Assembly: GCA_014529385.2 (NCBI GenBank)
Contig: CM043954.1
Coordinates: forward strand, 98,166,747 to 98,230,746
Reading direction: 5' to 3'
Origin: Adiantum capillus-veneris
Lineage: Eukaryota; Streptophyta; Polypodiopsida; Polypodiales; Pteridaceae
Length of the DNA: 64,000 bases
The position numbers and the translations under genes are program-made. Numbering within the stretch: position 1 is the first letter of the stretch; every line of letters begins with the position of its first letter. The notes under the pieces are model-generated. The model was not told the origin of the DNA. It saw only the letters and a list, made by a program, of their open reading frames with translations, and ran no database searches. Positions 24,601 to 39,600 of this stretch are shown here, piece by piece.

Positions 24601-27600
24601 AAAGAAGAAGAGCAACCCACAAAAGAAAGAAAAGGATGCACGACCCAAGCTCACTCTTCGAGAGAGGGCTAACTACATCAAAGAGGGGAAGTGCTTTGGA
24701 TGCAGGGAAACTAGGCACATCTTTGCGAAAAGTGCCCTAAAAATGCATCGAAAGAACAAAATGACAAAGATGAAGAAAGGCCTGAGAGTTCAAAAGCAGC
24801 TAAGGAACGTGGACGAAAAGGCAAGATGAAAGCAGGACTGGTTCCGGATTGCATGGGTATTGACCCAAGCACGATTGACGAGAGTACAAAACTTTGCCGA
24901 GCTTGGGGAAAGTGAAAGACCAAGAAGCCCTGATCTTCTTTGATGGAGGAGCCAAGGCCAACTTCATTTCACTTGAATTGGTGGTGCGGCATGAGATCAC
25001 ACCCGATCGGATGGGACCACTAGCAGAGGCAGTTCTAGCGGCACCTGGCAGGGACGTAGCCATTACACCTGTCATTGGCAAACTTCGGTTGCATTGTCAG
25101 GAGTATTTGGGGCATGCGGACTTCTACATAATGCCCTTGGAAGGCTGTGGTGTCCTCTTAGGAATTCCCTGGTACCATAAGAACAACCCCGTGGTCGACT
25201 ATCGGGCGAGAAAAGCGACTTTGACTACAGAGAAGGGCCGAACCTTAAGGGCGAGTCTGTCCCTATTGTATCGGCTTCGGCCGTTTCAAAATTAATGAAA
25301 TCCAGTCTGTTTGTTTACTCGATCTTTTTGAAAGAGTTGAATGATGAGGATAGGACAAATATGTCTGAACTTGATAAAGAACGCCAAGATTTTCTCCAAC
25401 ACTCATGCCGATTGCTTTTCAGAGGGCCTGCCAGGCGAGTTACCACCCGCTCGTCCTGAGGATCATACCATTGATCTGATACCTGGAAGCACACCACCGA
25501 ACCGGCCACCGTATCGTGTGAGCCGAGCCGAGAATGAAGAAATTATGAACCAAGTGAAAGACCTCTTGAAAAAGGGTCTTGTCCAGCCTAGTACTTCACC
25601 GTACTGCTCTCCAGTGTTGTTGGTTTTGAAGAAAGTTCGAGAATGTGCATAGATTATAGAGCTCTCAACAAAATCACCATCAAGAACAGATTTCCGATTC
25701 CTAGGATCGATGATATTCTTGACCGACTCTACAGGGATCCTCGTGTTTTACTAGGATCAATTTGAAGAGCGGATATCATCATATCTGAATCACGCCAGGA
25801 GATGTCTACAAGACAGCTTTTCGGATGCCTTTTGGGTTATTTGAGTTTTGGTGATGCCTTTTGGCCTAACCAATGCTCCTGCGAAATTTAACCGAATGAT
25901 GGACAGGATTTTTCAAGAGTACAGACTATTTGTTGACACTTTCTTTGACGACATCATTGTTTTCTCCAAGGATGAATCAGAACATAGAGAACATCTGCTA
26001 CAGGTCTTTCAGGCATTACGAGATAACAAGTTGGTGATTAATGCGAAGAAAAAGTGAATTCTTCCTACCCGAGATACACTTTTTGGGACACATTGTCTCA
26101 ACAGCAGGAGTGCAGATGGCCCCGGCCAAGATAGAGACTATCCGTGATTGGCCCGATTTGAAGAATGTCCATAAAGTTAGAAGCTTCTTAAGCTTGTGTT
26201 CGTACTACAGGTTGTTCATTAGAAAGTTTGCAGAGGTTGCTTCTCCTTTGCATCTTTTGACACAGAAAGGAGTTCCTTTCTCGTGGGGACCCACAGAGGT
26301 GACCGCCTTTCAGACATTGAAAGAGAAATTGACTGCAGGACCAATTTTGACTTTGCCGGATTTGCAGAAGTCATTCGAAGTATATTGTGATGCTTGTGGT
26401 CGTAGGTGGGTGCCGTCTTAATGCAAGAAGGCCATGTCGTTGCCTAAGAGAGCCGACTGTTCTCAAGGCCGGAATTGACAACAGAAATTTATGAGAAAGA
26501 GCTTTTGGCGGTGTCAGGAGTTTTTTGGAGCAAGGGATTGCGCATATGTACATACACATGCATGGTGCATCGAATAAAGGATTGCCCAATTTCCATAGCC
26601 GGGTGGTTACGTGGGGCCCACATGTGTATAGGTAGAACATCATGTACATAGTGCATTGATTTTCACTATCACCAGTACCAGTATGTTTTTTCTACAATAA
26701 TGAGGAGTTTATAGCGCGTAAAACTTCTCGAGGAAGCTATCCGCGGGCCGACGACATGAGGTAAGTAGGTGCGTCAGATGGCATCTAGTGGCGTCAAGAG
26801 GGCGAACGGGGTCAATATTTGCACGCGGATGAGGACGGACACAACGTGGGTGTTTTCTTGTGAGAGTTATGCAGAAAGGTCATCATTAGGACCACTTTTT
26901 GGGGCCACTTCACGTGGTTGCGAGACGCATTATTGAAAAGAAATGAGTGCCAGGTGTGCGGATGATGCAAAAAGGTGACAACTATGCACTGCGAGGTCAG
27001 TTTTTGGCCTGTTCGGGGTCCGTTTGAGGTCATCTAAAAGGCCAAGGGTGCCCAACTAATAAAGCTAAGTGTGGGAACTGAAAAAATTGAGAGAAGACCA
27101 GAAAAAATGTGGAGAAGAGAGGAGGAACAGCCGCAGGTGTGTTTTTTGGGTTTTTGGAACCTGTTTTGGCCGTAAACTGCTCATCCGAGGTTGGATTTGA
27201 GCACTTTGACATTGTAGACTGGGGTTTTGGGCCGTTCCGGACGCGATGGCGCTGTCCATTTTGCCAAATTCCTCACTCTTTTTTTGCTGTTTTTGCTGTG
27301 TAAGTTTCTCCTATGATCGAAGATTCTGCTCCAGTTTGTGATTGTATCTGGCTTATTTTACCCATATTGTGTGAGCTATTTGCCCCATTGGTGTTGGCCC
27401 AAGCTCATTTGTATCTAAACATCAGAAATTCTCCCCTTTTGAGCTGAGTTTTTTGGGTGTGTGTGTGTGTGTGTGTATCTCTCTGTGTGGAGTGGGTAAA
27501 CGGATTGTCTCTCTCCTCTCACTCCATAGGTGTGTTCCCTGTCTCGGCCAGGTGTGTTGTGTAAGCCGAGTGGTGCCCCATAGTGAGTGTGTGTCGGGTC

Positions 27601-30600
27601 GTTATAGAGGCGCTGTGTGTGTTTTCATCCCGCTCACATTCTTTTGGTGCCCCCACGGAGGATCTTCTTCGAGTACCTTCTGCTTCGAGCTTCGAGCTTC
27701 GAGATTGGGGATTACAGGTTACAGGTTGCAGATTACAGGTTATAGGTTACAGGGACAAGTGATTCACACAGGTACACGTAGCTGGAGTACAGTGATATAC
27801 TAGCAGTGATGTCACTTGCAGTTGTTGTGGGTATGCATCACTTGGCGCCTATTTGAGCGCATTGTCTGCTGGATTGTACGTTACTTGTGGAAACTGCCAT
27901 TGTACGCATTTGTGGAGCCATACTTGGTTGTATTTGGCAGTCCCAGCCATTTCTGAGACTTTGTCTGGAAGATAGTCATTTCTGAGACTTGACTATACGC
28001 GATTTGCATTAGCCTTCGTGTGAGGGTCGATAGCGTGAGGTTTTTACTGAGCTAGGGGATTCTCAAATGTAGAGATCCTTTCGGTGATACAGGTAGCTAG
28101 AGCACCCTTTTTGTGACCTCGCCATAGGCTATGTACTAGTGAGTCCTATTTGATGCTCGGGTTCTATTGTTGACAATTTATGCATATATATACAGTCTAT
28201 ATTTTGGGTTCCTACTGCTCTGCTTCTGGGGAAACTCTGTCGAAATTTTCCCAAGTTATGATGGCTGGTTTTTTGGTCTTTTGTGCCATTTATGCTGTTA
28301 TGCTTTTGAAATTTTGGCAAAATCAGAGGTTAAGTCAGGTGTGCCTTCTTGGGAGCTTCATGGTTGGCTTTAATGGATGATCAAAATGACCCTCAGTTCA
28401 CTCCTTTTCATTTAACTCAAAGAATCCAGATTAATATTCATGTGTCCAGGAAGATCTTTTTCCAGCAGCGCATAGTCTTTATGTTTGGGCCAAGAAGATT
28501 GAGAGAGATCTTGGAATGTCCTTTGCCTGTTGTAATTCCGATGATCAACTATGAAAACTCATTTGATGTGCATGTGTTTGTCCTTATCTAAAGTTGAGCT
28601 CCATTGAAGTTTCTGGGGATTGGGTAGTCAAAAGTTTTGGGTTCTTGCATGTGTGTTCAAAGGGGTTCTCAAAGCATTGTAACTTGGGTAGCCATGGCTT
28701 TCTCTTATCCGGAGTTTCATGGAAGAAGTGATGAAGATGTGGAAGAATTTTTGGAAAAGATGGAGGTTGACTGCATTAGCAACCAGATTCATGACCCTGC
28801 GCAGATGTTATGCCTTCTCCAAATTTGTTTGAAGAGTGATGCACGAGTCTGGTCCAAAACATTTGAAGAGGAGTTGCGTGCAGTGGATCCACCTGTAAGA
28901 TTGAGTTGGGACAATCTAAGGCATGGGTTGGAAGTGGAGTTTGTGAAGATAGAAGATCCTGACAAAGTGTGGCAAGAAGTACAGGCTTTGGTGCAAAAGG
29001 AAGGTGAGCCAGTAGATGCGTACATACGTAAGTTTTCATTGGCATGGGAGCGAATGTGCAAGGCCTTAGCACCACAAGTACCCCCGCCTGACATGATGAA
29101 GAAGGACAGGTTCTTAGCTGGTCTTTGGGAGAATATACGTTGGAGAGTGGAGCTAAAGAAGCCTAGGACATATGAAGATGCACTAGAGGTATCAAGGAAC
29201 AAAGAGTGGAAGTTGAGAAAAATGAGCCAGTTAGGGGTGGAGTCTTTGCCCATGAGGTCTGAATTTCAGCCTAAAGAGTCTTTACAAGGTCGCATATCAG
29301 GGGTTCATCATGAACCAGTGGTTCCTGTTACTACTCAGGTTATGCCAGCAGTGGTCACTACATCGGTGCAAGATGATGGGCTAAGGCAAGACATGAGGCA
29401 AATGGTAGATTTAATGAAGAATCTCAGCCTAAACATGCTAGGTCAAGTGGGAAATAATCGAGGTCGAGGGAGGTTTGCAAATCAGCCAGGAGGTGAAGAA
29501 AGGCCTAGAAATGGTGTTGGACAAAGCAATGGTAGGTTTTGGAGGCAGACGCCCACATGTTATAATTGTGGAGAGTTGGGTCACATCAGCCCGTGATGTG
29601 ATAAGCCACCAAGGATGGGGGGAGACATGTATCCATTGCCAAGACAGGTGCTAACTAGGTCAAATAATTATGGCATCGAAATTAAGGGAGACGAAGGAAC
29701 CAGTGGACTGACCAGGAGGAAAAGGGAAAGACAAAAGTGCTAAGTGTAGTCACCTTGGAGAAGGCATCAAAGCTAGAGGATACATTAGTGATGCCTATTG
29801 GGAAGAGGACCACAGAGGATAAGGAAGGAAGAAGTGCCCCAGGTCCTAGTAAGAAGAAAGGAAAGAGCCATGAAGGCGAGGATGTCAAGGCCAAGAGGAA
29901 AAGGAGAGCTCGTCGAAAGTTTAATGTTTCAGATTTTCCACTAGGGGATGGGCAATTAAGCTATGACTTGAAGGAGGATCTGACGAGCAGGAAGGCAGAT
30001 GTTCTTTTGGGCAGCTTATAGAGATGGTGCCTAAGCTAAAGCGACAGTGGAAGAGGATGGTTAACCCAATGGAGAAAAAGCCAGAGAGAGGTTCAGTAAA
30101 GGTGTTGGCAATGGATGAGCTACCAGACATTTGTCCAATAGTAGATGTGTGGCATAAAAGGAAAAATTTTGATACAAGGTTATGTGGATGGCGGAGCCCA
30201 AATATGTGTCATAACACACTCATGCGTTGAGAAGATGGGTCTCACAGTGGTTGGGGTGTCAGGTTTTCGGATCAAATTGGCAAACCATCAAAAAGTAAAA
30301 TGCTAGGGTGTTGTAAAGAGCTTAGAAGTGGAGGCATATGATGCAAAGGCAGTGGTTGATTTTCATGTGATGCCAGCAGGGTTGGGAGCATATCCTATTA
30401 TACTGGGCAGACCATGGTTACGTGCAGTGGGAGCTGTTCAAGATTGACGACATGGTACGATTAGCCTCTATGGAAAGACAGGTACCAAGAAGCTTTATAA
30501 TATGGACACAAGGAAACGATTAGAGGAGCTTTATGAAGATGAGGATGAGTCTAGTGATGAAGACTCTTCCACAGTGACAGATGAGGACAGTGATAGCACT

Positions 30601-33600
30601 ACCAGCAGTGATGAGGATGCTGATGTTGCATTTCTTTTGATGGACAAAGAAATACAGGAGTTTGGTTTAGTTGTATTTGCGAATGAGGTTGAAGATGAAA
30701 GTGAAGGGCCTTATGAAGTGATTGAAGGGCTGATGCAAACCAAGGTTGAGTTGTCAAAGAAGCAGAAATTGATGACACAAATGATCAGTGGAGACCTCTC
30801 AGCTACGAAGAAGGATATATATTTGCACATGCTGGCTAGTTTTCCTGATTTGTTCATTACTTCATATGAAGAGATCAGAGGGTTCAAGGGCGAAGAGATG
30901 CATATAGAGATGAAAGAAGGTGCTAAGCCAGTGCGGTAAAGGCTAAGAAGGATGGGTCAAGAGAAAATGGAAGCCTTGCGAGAAGAGGTGGACAAGTTGT
31001 TGAAGGCAGGGTTCATAGTCCCTGTGGAGACCACAGAATGGGTGAGTCCAGTAGTAGTCAGTCCAAAGAAGGATGGGAAGTGGAGAATTTGTGTAGATTT
31101 TAAACCCTTAAACGCAGCCACTAAGAAGAACCCATATCCTCTTCCATTCATCGATCAGATCTTGGATTCAGTGGCAGGTTATGAGAGGTACAGTGTGTGT
31201 GATGGTTTTTCAAGCTATTTTCAATTGAAGATTGCTCTTAAAGACCGCACAAAGACAACTTTTATTACGCCATGGGGCTGCTATTGCTACACAGTATTGC
31301 CATTTGGGTTGTCAAATGGACCTTCCTTCTATCAAGAGAGAGCAAATTGGGTGTTGGAACCATTCATTGGTAGTTGTGTTAAAGCTTTTATGGATGACTT
31401 CTGTGTCTATAGCAATAGGGCTGAACACCATGAGAAGCTGCAGATGGTATGGGCTTGATATGATGAATGTGGAGGAAAACTAAATCCAAAGAAATGTCAT
31501 CTAGCACAGCCAAGGGTGAAGTTATTGGGCCATATGGTGTCAGAAAATGGCATTGAGGCTGATCCAGATAAGGTTAAGTCTATTATTCTTCTTCCATCAC
31601 CTACGAGTACGAAGCAATTGGCAACCTTTATACACAAAGTGAAGTACATGGCAAGGTTTATTCCATTGTCTTCTCAGATTCTTTATCCATTACAACAAGT
31701 GGCAAAGCATGATCCATTGCAATGGGATGACAAGTGTGAAGAAGTGTTTCAAGAGGTGAAAGAGGTGTTAGGGGGTTTGTCAGCCATGCAGACTCCTGAT
31801 TGGGAGAAAGTTTTTTATGTAAATCCCTCAGTAGGGGATGATGCCATTGGAGCCATGCTATTGCAAAAGGGGAAGGGCAGCCATTATATGAGGCCAGTGT
31901 ATTGTGCAAGCAGAGTGAAGTTGGTAGCGGAGAGAAAGCTATCGGAAGTAGAGCTAGTGATGGCCAGTGTAATATTTGCTTGTTGACGATTTCGTCATTA
32001 CTTGCTACCACGGCCTTTTGTTTTCTTGACGAGTTATGCCTTTTTGCCACAGTTAATTAATGGTACTAACATGTCAAATGTGGTGAAGAAATGGGTAATT
32101 GAGCTGCAAGAGTTTGAGTTCTCTTGTCTAGTGGAAGATAGTACAAGGGCTACCCTAGCTGATTTGTTGACCTACAAGGAGAATCCCCTTATTGTTAAGG
32201 AAGAGGTGGTGAGAAAGGTAGTTGAAGAAGTGCCACAGATCAGCAATGCACATGTGTTGTTCTTTGATGGTTCATACAGAAAGAGCCATGATGCAGCTTC
32301 ATGGGGTATAGCACTTTATGATCCAGAGGGGAAGCTAGTATGCAAGAGAGGGTTCAAATTGGATGCTCATAGTAACAATGAGGCTGAATATGCTACTCTG
32401 GAAGCCGGATTACACATTTGTTTGAAGCATGGGGTTCGAAGGTTGAGCATAAAAGGTGATGCCTTGTTAGTTGTGAAGCAAGTGTTGGGTGTGTGGAAGA
32501 GCAAGAACACCTCATTGAAGGAAATGTGCTTCAGAATTAAAGGCCTGTTAAAAAAGTTTGAAGCATGGAGCATCAGACACATTGAACGTGCTCTAAACGG
32601 AGAGGCACATGAAGCAGCTCAAGGCATGATTGGGGAGCTATTTGTGTTGAGGACCACTTTACCTCTTTATCATGGCCGGAAAAGTTTGGCTCAAGAAGAG
32701 GAGTTTTTGCTACCAGGAATCATTCCAAAGGAGATTCAGAAGTCTAAGAAGTATAGCTTTGTGCGTAGAGCATACAGGTACAAATTGATTGGTGATGTCT
32801 TATACATGAAAGGGGCTGATCTCGTGTTGAGATGTGTACCTTGGCGGGAGGAGCTTTACAGAGTGTTGGAAGAGAATCATGAAGGCGCATGTGGTGGCCA
32901 TTTTGCTCTAAAGATCACCTTGCATAAGATTTTGCAAGAGGGGTATGTATGGCCTAGTTTGCACAAGGATGTTCACCATTGGTGTAGGTCTTGCAATAGG
33001 TGTCAAGCATTTGGGAAGAGAGTGTTGAAGCCAGAGCTACGAAAAACCATTATGGCGTTTGATGTGTTTGAAAAGTGGGGGATTGATGCAATAGGCCCGT
33101 TACCTATCACAAGCAGGGGCAAAAGCTATATCTTGACGGCAGTGGACTATCTCTCTAGATGGGCAGAGGCTATAGCAGTAAAACAGATCACTGCAAAGGA
33201 TGTGGCAAAATTTGTGTATGATGAAATATGTTGCAAGTTTGGGGTGCCATTAGAGCTACTTTCAGATAAGGGGCCAGGATTTAGAGCTAAACTGCTAGAC
33301 TTCTTATGCACAAAGATGAAGATTAGGCACCAGCATACCACTCCTTATTACCCGAAGTGTAATGGCTTAAATGAAAGATTCAATGGTGAGTTGGTACAAA
33401 TTCTTTCTAAAGTGACAGAGCACCAAGGAAAGAATTGGGATTTGGAATTGCCTAGTGCATTATGGGCTTACCGTACTTCGGTGAAGACAGGTACAGGGTT
33501 TATTCCATTTCATTTGGTGTATGGAAAGGAAGCACTATTGCCTGTGGAGGTAGAGTTGCCTGCAGTCAAGATGTTAGAGAAGTTGCTTGGGCCGCCTAGT

Positions 33601-36600
33601 GATGCATTCAAAGAGAGGCTCTTGCAGTTACAAGAGGTCCAGTTGGATAGGATGAGCGCATTGGAGCATTATGGGCAGATGCAGGATAAGGCTTTGGCAA
33701 AGATAAATGAAAAGGTCAAAAGTAAGGGTATCAAGAAACATGACTTGGTTTTGCGCTACAACAATAAGCTGGATAACACCTTCCAAAAGAAGTTTCAAAT
33801 TAAGTGGGAAGGCCCTTTCAAGGTAGTGGAGTGTTTCCCGAATGGTACATATCAGTTGGCTAACCTGGATGGGTTTCTACATAAGTCAAGGGTAAATGGA
33901 TTGTGTCTTAAATTGTATCATGCCAGGTTGATGATGGTCGAGCAAGATGAGCTGTATGTGGATCAAGGAGTGTTGGTGAGGGATGAGGAGACCTGTGATG
34001 CGGCGAGTCTCATATCTCTTTTTGCTGCTGCTGATCATGAATGATCTAGCAGGCTAGGGGATGGGCAAATTATGTCAGGAGTTTTTTGGAGCAAGGGATT
34101 GCGCATATGTACATACACATGCATGGTGCATCGAATAAAGGATTGCCCAATTTCCATAGCCAGGTGGTTACGTGGGGCCCACATGTGTACAGGTAGGACA
34201 GCATGTACATAGTGCATCGATTTTCACTATCACCAGTACCAGTATGTTTTTTCTACAATAATGAGGAGTTTATAGCGCGTAAAACTTCTCGAGGAAGCTA
34301 TCCGCGGGCCGACGACATGAGGTAAGTAGGTGCGTCAGATGGCATCTAGTGGCGTCAAGAGGGCGAACGGGGTCAATATTTGCACGCGGATGAGGACGGA
34401 CACAACGTGGGTGTTTTCTTGTGAGAGTTATGCAGAAAGGTCATCATTAGGACCACTTTTTGGGGCCACTTCACGTGGTTGCGAGACGCATTATTGAAAA
34501 GAAATGAGTGCCAGGTGTGCGGATGATGCAAAAAGGTGACAACTATGCACTGCGAGGTCAGTTTTTGGCCTGTTCGGGGTCCGTTTGAGGTCATCTAAAA
34601 GGCCAAGGGTGCCCAACTAATAAAGCTAAGTGTGGGAACTGAAAAAGTTGAGAGAAGACCATAAAAAATGTGGAGAAGAGAGGAGGAACAGCCGCAGGTG
34701 TGTTTTTTGGGTTTTTGGAGCCTGTTTTGGCCGTAAACTGTTCATCCAAGGTTGGATTTGAGCACTTTGACATTGTAAACTGGGGTTTTGGGCCGTTCCG
34801 GACGCGATGGCGCTGTCCATTTTGCCAAATTCCTCACTCTTTTTTTGATGTTTCTGTTGTGTAAGTTTCTCCTATGATCGAAGCTTCTGCTCCGGTTTGT
34901 GATTGTATCTGGCTTATTTCACCCATATTGTGTGAGCTATTTGCCCCATTGGTGTTGGCCCAAGCTCATTTGTATCTAAACATCAGAAATTCTCCCCTTT
35001 TGAGCTGAGTTTTTTGGGTGTGTGTGTGTGTGTGTATCTCTCTGTGTGGAGTGGGTAAACGGATCGTCTCTCTCCTCTCACTCCATAGGTGTGTTCCCTG
35101 TCTCGGCCAGGTGTGTTGTGTAAGCCGAGTGGTGCCCCATAGTGTGTGTGTGTATCTTCCCAAGAGTGTGTGTCGGGTCGTTATAGAGGCGCTGTGTGTG
35201 TTTTCATCCCGCTCACAGCGGTTATCCATGCTCTTACTCAGTGGCGAAATTACCTACTCGGAGCGGATTTTACTGACTTCATAGACAATCTGAGTTTACG
35301 CTACTTCTTGTCACACAGAAGTAGATGCAATGGGCGAACATCTTGTCACAATTTCACTTCCAAATTGTCCATGTGTAGGGACAAAAGAATTTGGTGGCTG
35401 ATGCTTTGTCTCGGAAGCCATTGGTTCTGGCTATTTCCGCGATACACCATAGGAGCTTCGAGGATATGGTCGATCAATATGCCACAAATACAAATTTTGT
35501 AGATATTTTCACTCAGATACGGAATGGGGAGATAGTAGCAGGATATTCCATTCGGGATGGCTACTTGATGAGGAAAACCATGTTGTGCATTACACAGCCA
35601 ATGAGAGAAAAGGTTATGACCGAATGCCACTGCCCACCTTTTACGGGTCACGACAGCATTTCTACCACCTTGAAAGGTGTAGAGAGATACTTCTTTTGGC
35701 CGAGAATGAAGAAGGACGTGGACGATTTTGTACGCAGTTGCTTGGTATGCCAGAAGGTCAAGTTTGACAGGCATAAAGCACAGGGTTTGTTACAACCTTT
35801 ACCCATACCCACCCACCCCTAGGAAAGTATTGCACTGGATTTCATTTTTGATCTCCCGAGAACACAGAGTGGTCACGATGGTATCTGGACTGTTATTGAC
35901 AGATTTAGCAAGCATGCTCATTTCATTCCAGTGAAGAAAACAGTCAAGCCGGATCACTTAGCGAGACTGTTTGTGGCCTAGATCTTCATGGCATGCCTGA
36001 GACGATTGTCTCCGATAGGGACCCCAGATTCACGAGTTTGTTTTGGAAGGCTATTTGGGAGAACATTGGCACGCGATTGTGTAGCAGGCTACAGTGTCAC
36101 TGTCACTTTCACAAGACACACAGTTAGTACAGTAGTACAGTTGGTCTTTGGTCTGCTTTGGTTCACACTGGACGGACTCACTGGGCGGTGACACGTGGCA
36201 CGGATAGGACGATGGTCTAGTGGACATCATGGCCAGGTCACCACCACCACTCAGTTTGGAGATAGACTTAGATGGCTGACATTTATGAGCCGTTGGTGGC
36301 TTTTATGGTTGTACATATGAGTAGTAGCGGTGGTTGTACATATGACTTAGTATCTATCTTCTTCATATCTGGTCCAATGGTCCAACGTCGTCGTCTAGAG
36401 TAGCGAGTCTATACACACAGCACGTCTGCACCATCCCTGCACATCTGAGCCTCGACACTCCCATTGTACCCGTGAGTTCTCGGCTAGAGCTGAGTGTGTT
36501 GCCATGCCAGAGTCTGTATCGGTTCTTTGACATAGTCGAGTCTATATGTTCTGGTCTGCTGCTGTGTCTCTGTGTTGATCAACTGTTATCTATTGTTTCC

Positions 36601-39600
36601 TTGTTTTCATTCTGTTTTGAGTGGGATGTCACGCATATTGCACTGAGGAGCACCCACTGTAGAGAGCACGACACACTATCCGCGCTACAGGTGCTCTCAT
36701 TTTTAGCAGACCTCAACTGAAGTCTCACTCTCTATTGAGGTGCAAATCATGGAGCTAGCTGGGTTTTACCTAGCCTCGCCTACTTCACCTTGCCCAGTGC
36801 AGCCTTTTGGTCTGGTCCTAGACAGCTTACTCTAGCTAACTTAGTGACCTAGTCTCTCGCCCTTCTGGTCTGGTCCTCTCTCGCCCTCCTCCATCCAAGT
36901 ACTCATCCCTGGTCTAGCCCTTCCTCGTCTCTGGTCCATCTAGGTGGTCTGGTCACTTGCCTTGGTCTAGAGAGTCTAGACCTGTGTTCATTCAGCTAGT
37001 TAAAGGTCTTCTTGCCCAAAGTTTGGTTGGGTTTTTGGTCACTGCATGACACATACAAGGCGGTCATTAGAGCGTCAAAGCGCACTGCTGGGTCCTCTGA
37101 AGTACCACAACAGAAGAGGTCAACCCTTGGTACCTAGTAGAAGTAGAAGTCTACCAACCTCATCACCCATACCTCCACATACGGCATCATCGATTCCTCC
37201 ATCCGGTTCTACATCTTCCAGGTCATCTTCTCCAGTAAAGCTCTCTCCCATTTTGTTACAACAAGCTATTGAGCAACGGGCTCCTGAGTAAGCGGCCATG
37301 GAGGCGTTGACCAGTGTTTTGGCCAAGGTAAACATCAAGTTTCCTACCTTCAAGGGACTCTTCTCAGAAGATGCAAACGACCATGCAAGGAGGTTTGTAT
37401 GTGGTACAATCAGTTTGCAGAGAATCATTTTGCAAATTGGGTAGCTTTAAGACAACAGTTCTTGCAACATTTAGGCAAGGGGACTACCAGGAAGAGGTTT
37501 TGGATGAGTTGGCCAACATGGTGCTCCAGCTAGAGGAGACTTTTGCAGAACTCATGACTAAAACCAAGTCTCTGGTTGCCAAGCTTCCTTAGCAACCGGG
37601 TGAATTTATGGTTAAGAAGTGGGTGGAGAAAGCTCTTCCCAAAACTTCTCAGCAAAAAACTATGAGAGAGTCTATGACCTGAAGCCACTCTGGAGGAGTT
37701 TGTCTCGACTGCTACTAGGATAGAGGGGGCTAGGAAGCTGTTCACCAACTCCCCTCACATAGTGACCCCCTCAGTGTTTTCGGAAAGTCCTGATCCGTTG
37801 ACTTCTTTACGTAGGGAACTTGAAGCCCTAAAACTATAACGCGCTCTTCAAAAGGAGAAATCAATCTCTCTTAGACAAGAGAAGCCCCCACATCACGAGG
37901 CTTTGGATCAAATCAAGAGAGAGCTAGAAGAGCTTCAGTCTCAGCAGGGGACTAAGGCTATGGTATGGTGCAGCTCGTGTCGCTCTCCAGGACACCCTCC
38001 ACAAAACTGTCCCCTTAGGGCTTATTGCCACTTCTGCAAAAAATCTGGGCATGAAGACAATCAAGGGATTGCAGCAAATACAACAAAGTCTAGGTCCTTC
38101 TCTCCAACAAGGTCTAGCTCCAACATCCAATATGGTTTCCCCCTATGGCCATCAAAATTACATGCCACATTTGCTCAATACCCCTACTGTCCAAGGAATG
38201 TCAAGTACGTTTTCGTCTCAAAATTTTTATACCCATGCTCCTTCAGCCCCTCAGAGCTTCTACACCTCTGCCTCCAACTCCATGCAGCAACAAGAGCACA
38301 TACCACCTCGTCCCCCGTTTCTTCTGTCTAATAGGCCCATCTTATGCTACAGATGTGGAGAATATGGGCATTACCAAAGTAAGTGTCCTTTACCTGAAGG
38401 GTCTCCTCCTTGCCGACATTGTCTGGAGTCTAAGGACCACTACAGTAAGGATTGTCCCAAGCAAAGGGCATCCTCATCTTCGAGCCCAACTCAGAACCAA
38501 CAAGAATTCACATTCCCGAAGATCAATCTGATCGCAGTGAACACCACCCCTTAGCCATCACCTGCTACTCATACAGTTCGGCCACAACAAGTGGAGCCCG
38601 TTGGCGTACTCACTCGGGCACAAAGATCAACTCTTGGTCTCAGCTTGCCAACAGGTCCATCTCGTCGATCTCCACTTCCACAACCTGACCAAACTGACGA
38701 GCCCTTCATTGGTGCTAAGAGTAGGTTAGTCTCTATGCTTTCGGATATTGATGGAGCCTTCTTAGAAGCAGTGGCTGACTTGGAACAGGTCAGAGTTCCA
38801 GAGGAAGCCCATATTAAAGGAGCTAAGCCCACAGCGAAAGCAATCTTGAAGAACACCTTTCAACAAGTGTCCCTTTATGAGATTCTCCGGCTAGATGCAA
38901 CCTTTAAAAGTGAGGCCCTCTCAGTCATTCAGTCTCTATACCCGGGTGCAAGGCCTAGTGGCGGGCACCTCCCTGTACAACCCTCAAAGTCTTACATGAT
39001 TTCTTATCTAGCTGCTCCCCTCACCGACTACAAAAGTCCTCGTCTGACTGTGTCTATTCTTGGGCATCAATTCTCAGGCGTCATAGTGGATGGTGGATTT
39101 GGGATCAATCCGATGCCAGAGTTTACTATGTTGGCTTTAGGTCTGCAGCCTACCTGCCCTGCTCCATTCATTGTTACATTGGCTGACCAGAGGACAATCT
39201 ATCCGGTGGACGTAGTAGACAAGGTGCCTCTGAAGGTACAAGACTTCACCTTTAGTTTGGATTTTGTGGTAGCCAGTCTTCCCCTGGTGGAGGCGGGATT
39301 TCCTTTGCTTATTGGTAGACCATGGTTGCGGCATACTAAGGCACTTCACAATTGGGAAAACGACGCCATGTGGATACATACTCCCGGCTCCCCCATGCAA
39401 CCACTTCGACTCGAAGGAGGTATGGATCCAGTAGTTCATCACAGCTCGTTGGTAGTATAGTCCAATCCCGACCCCGAGCAGCCTATCCCACCTGACGGGT
39501 CTGACGAAGACCTGCTGCTGCAATGGTTGGAAGCTACCACATCGATCCCATGCTATGTGGTCTCTATTCAAGCCTCACCTGTGCCTGTAACATTCTCTCT

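Larger units (their letters stand above)
26512..35216 (+). mobile_element. Full-length Tat-type Ty3/gypsy element E with two RNase H domains
   Basis: LTRs 26512-27638 and 34073-35216 differ at only a few positions besides short TG-repeat differences. It is flanked by GCGG on both sides (26508-26511, 35217-35220), and the interrupted RNase H of B2 reads through the site. Order: gag, protease, RT, degenerate RNase H, second (archaeal-type) RNase H, integrase, as in the Tat clade. Only a handful of stops interrupt the coding region. This is one of the youngest large insertions in the intron. Confidence 0.93.

Noticed and set aside
26812-27303. Small frames repeated identically near 34373-34864
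   Set aside because: They recur only because both positions are LTRs of E. No start context or domain.
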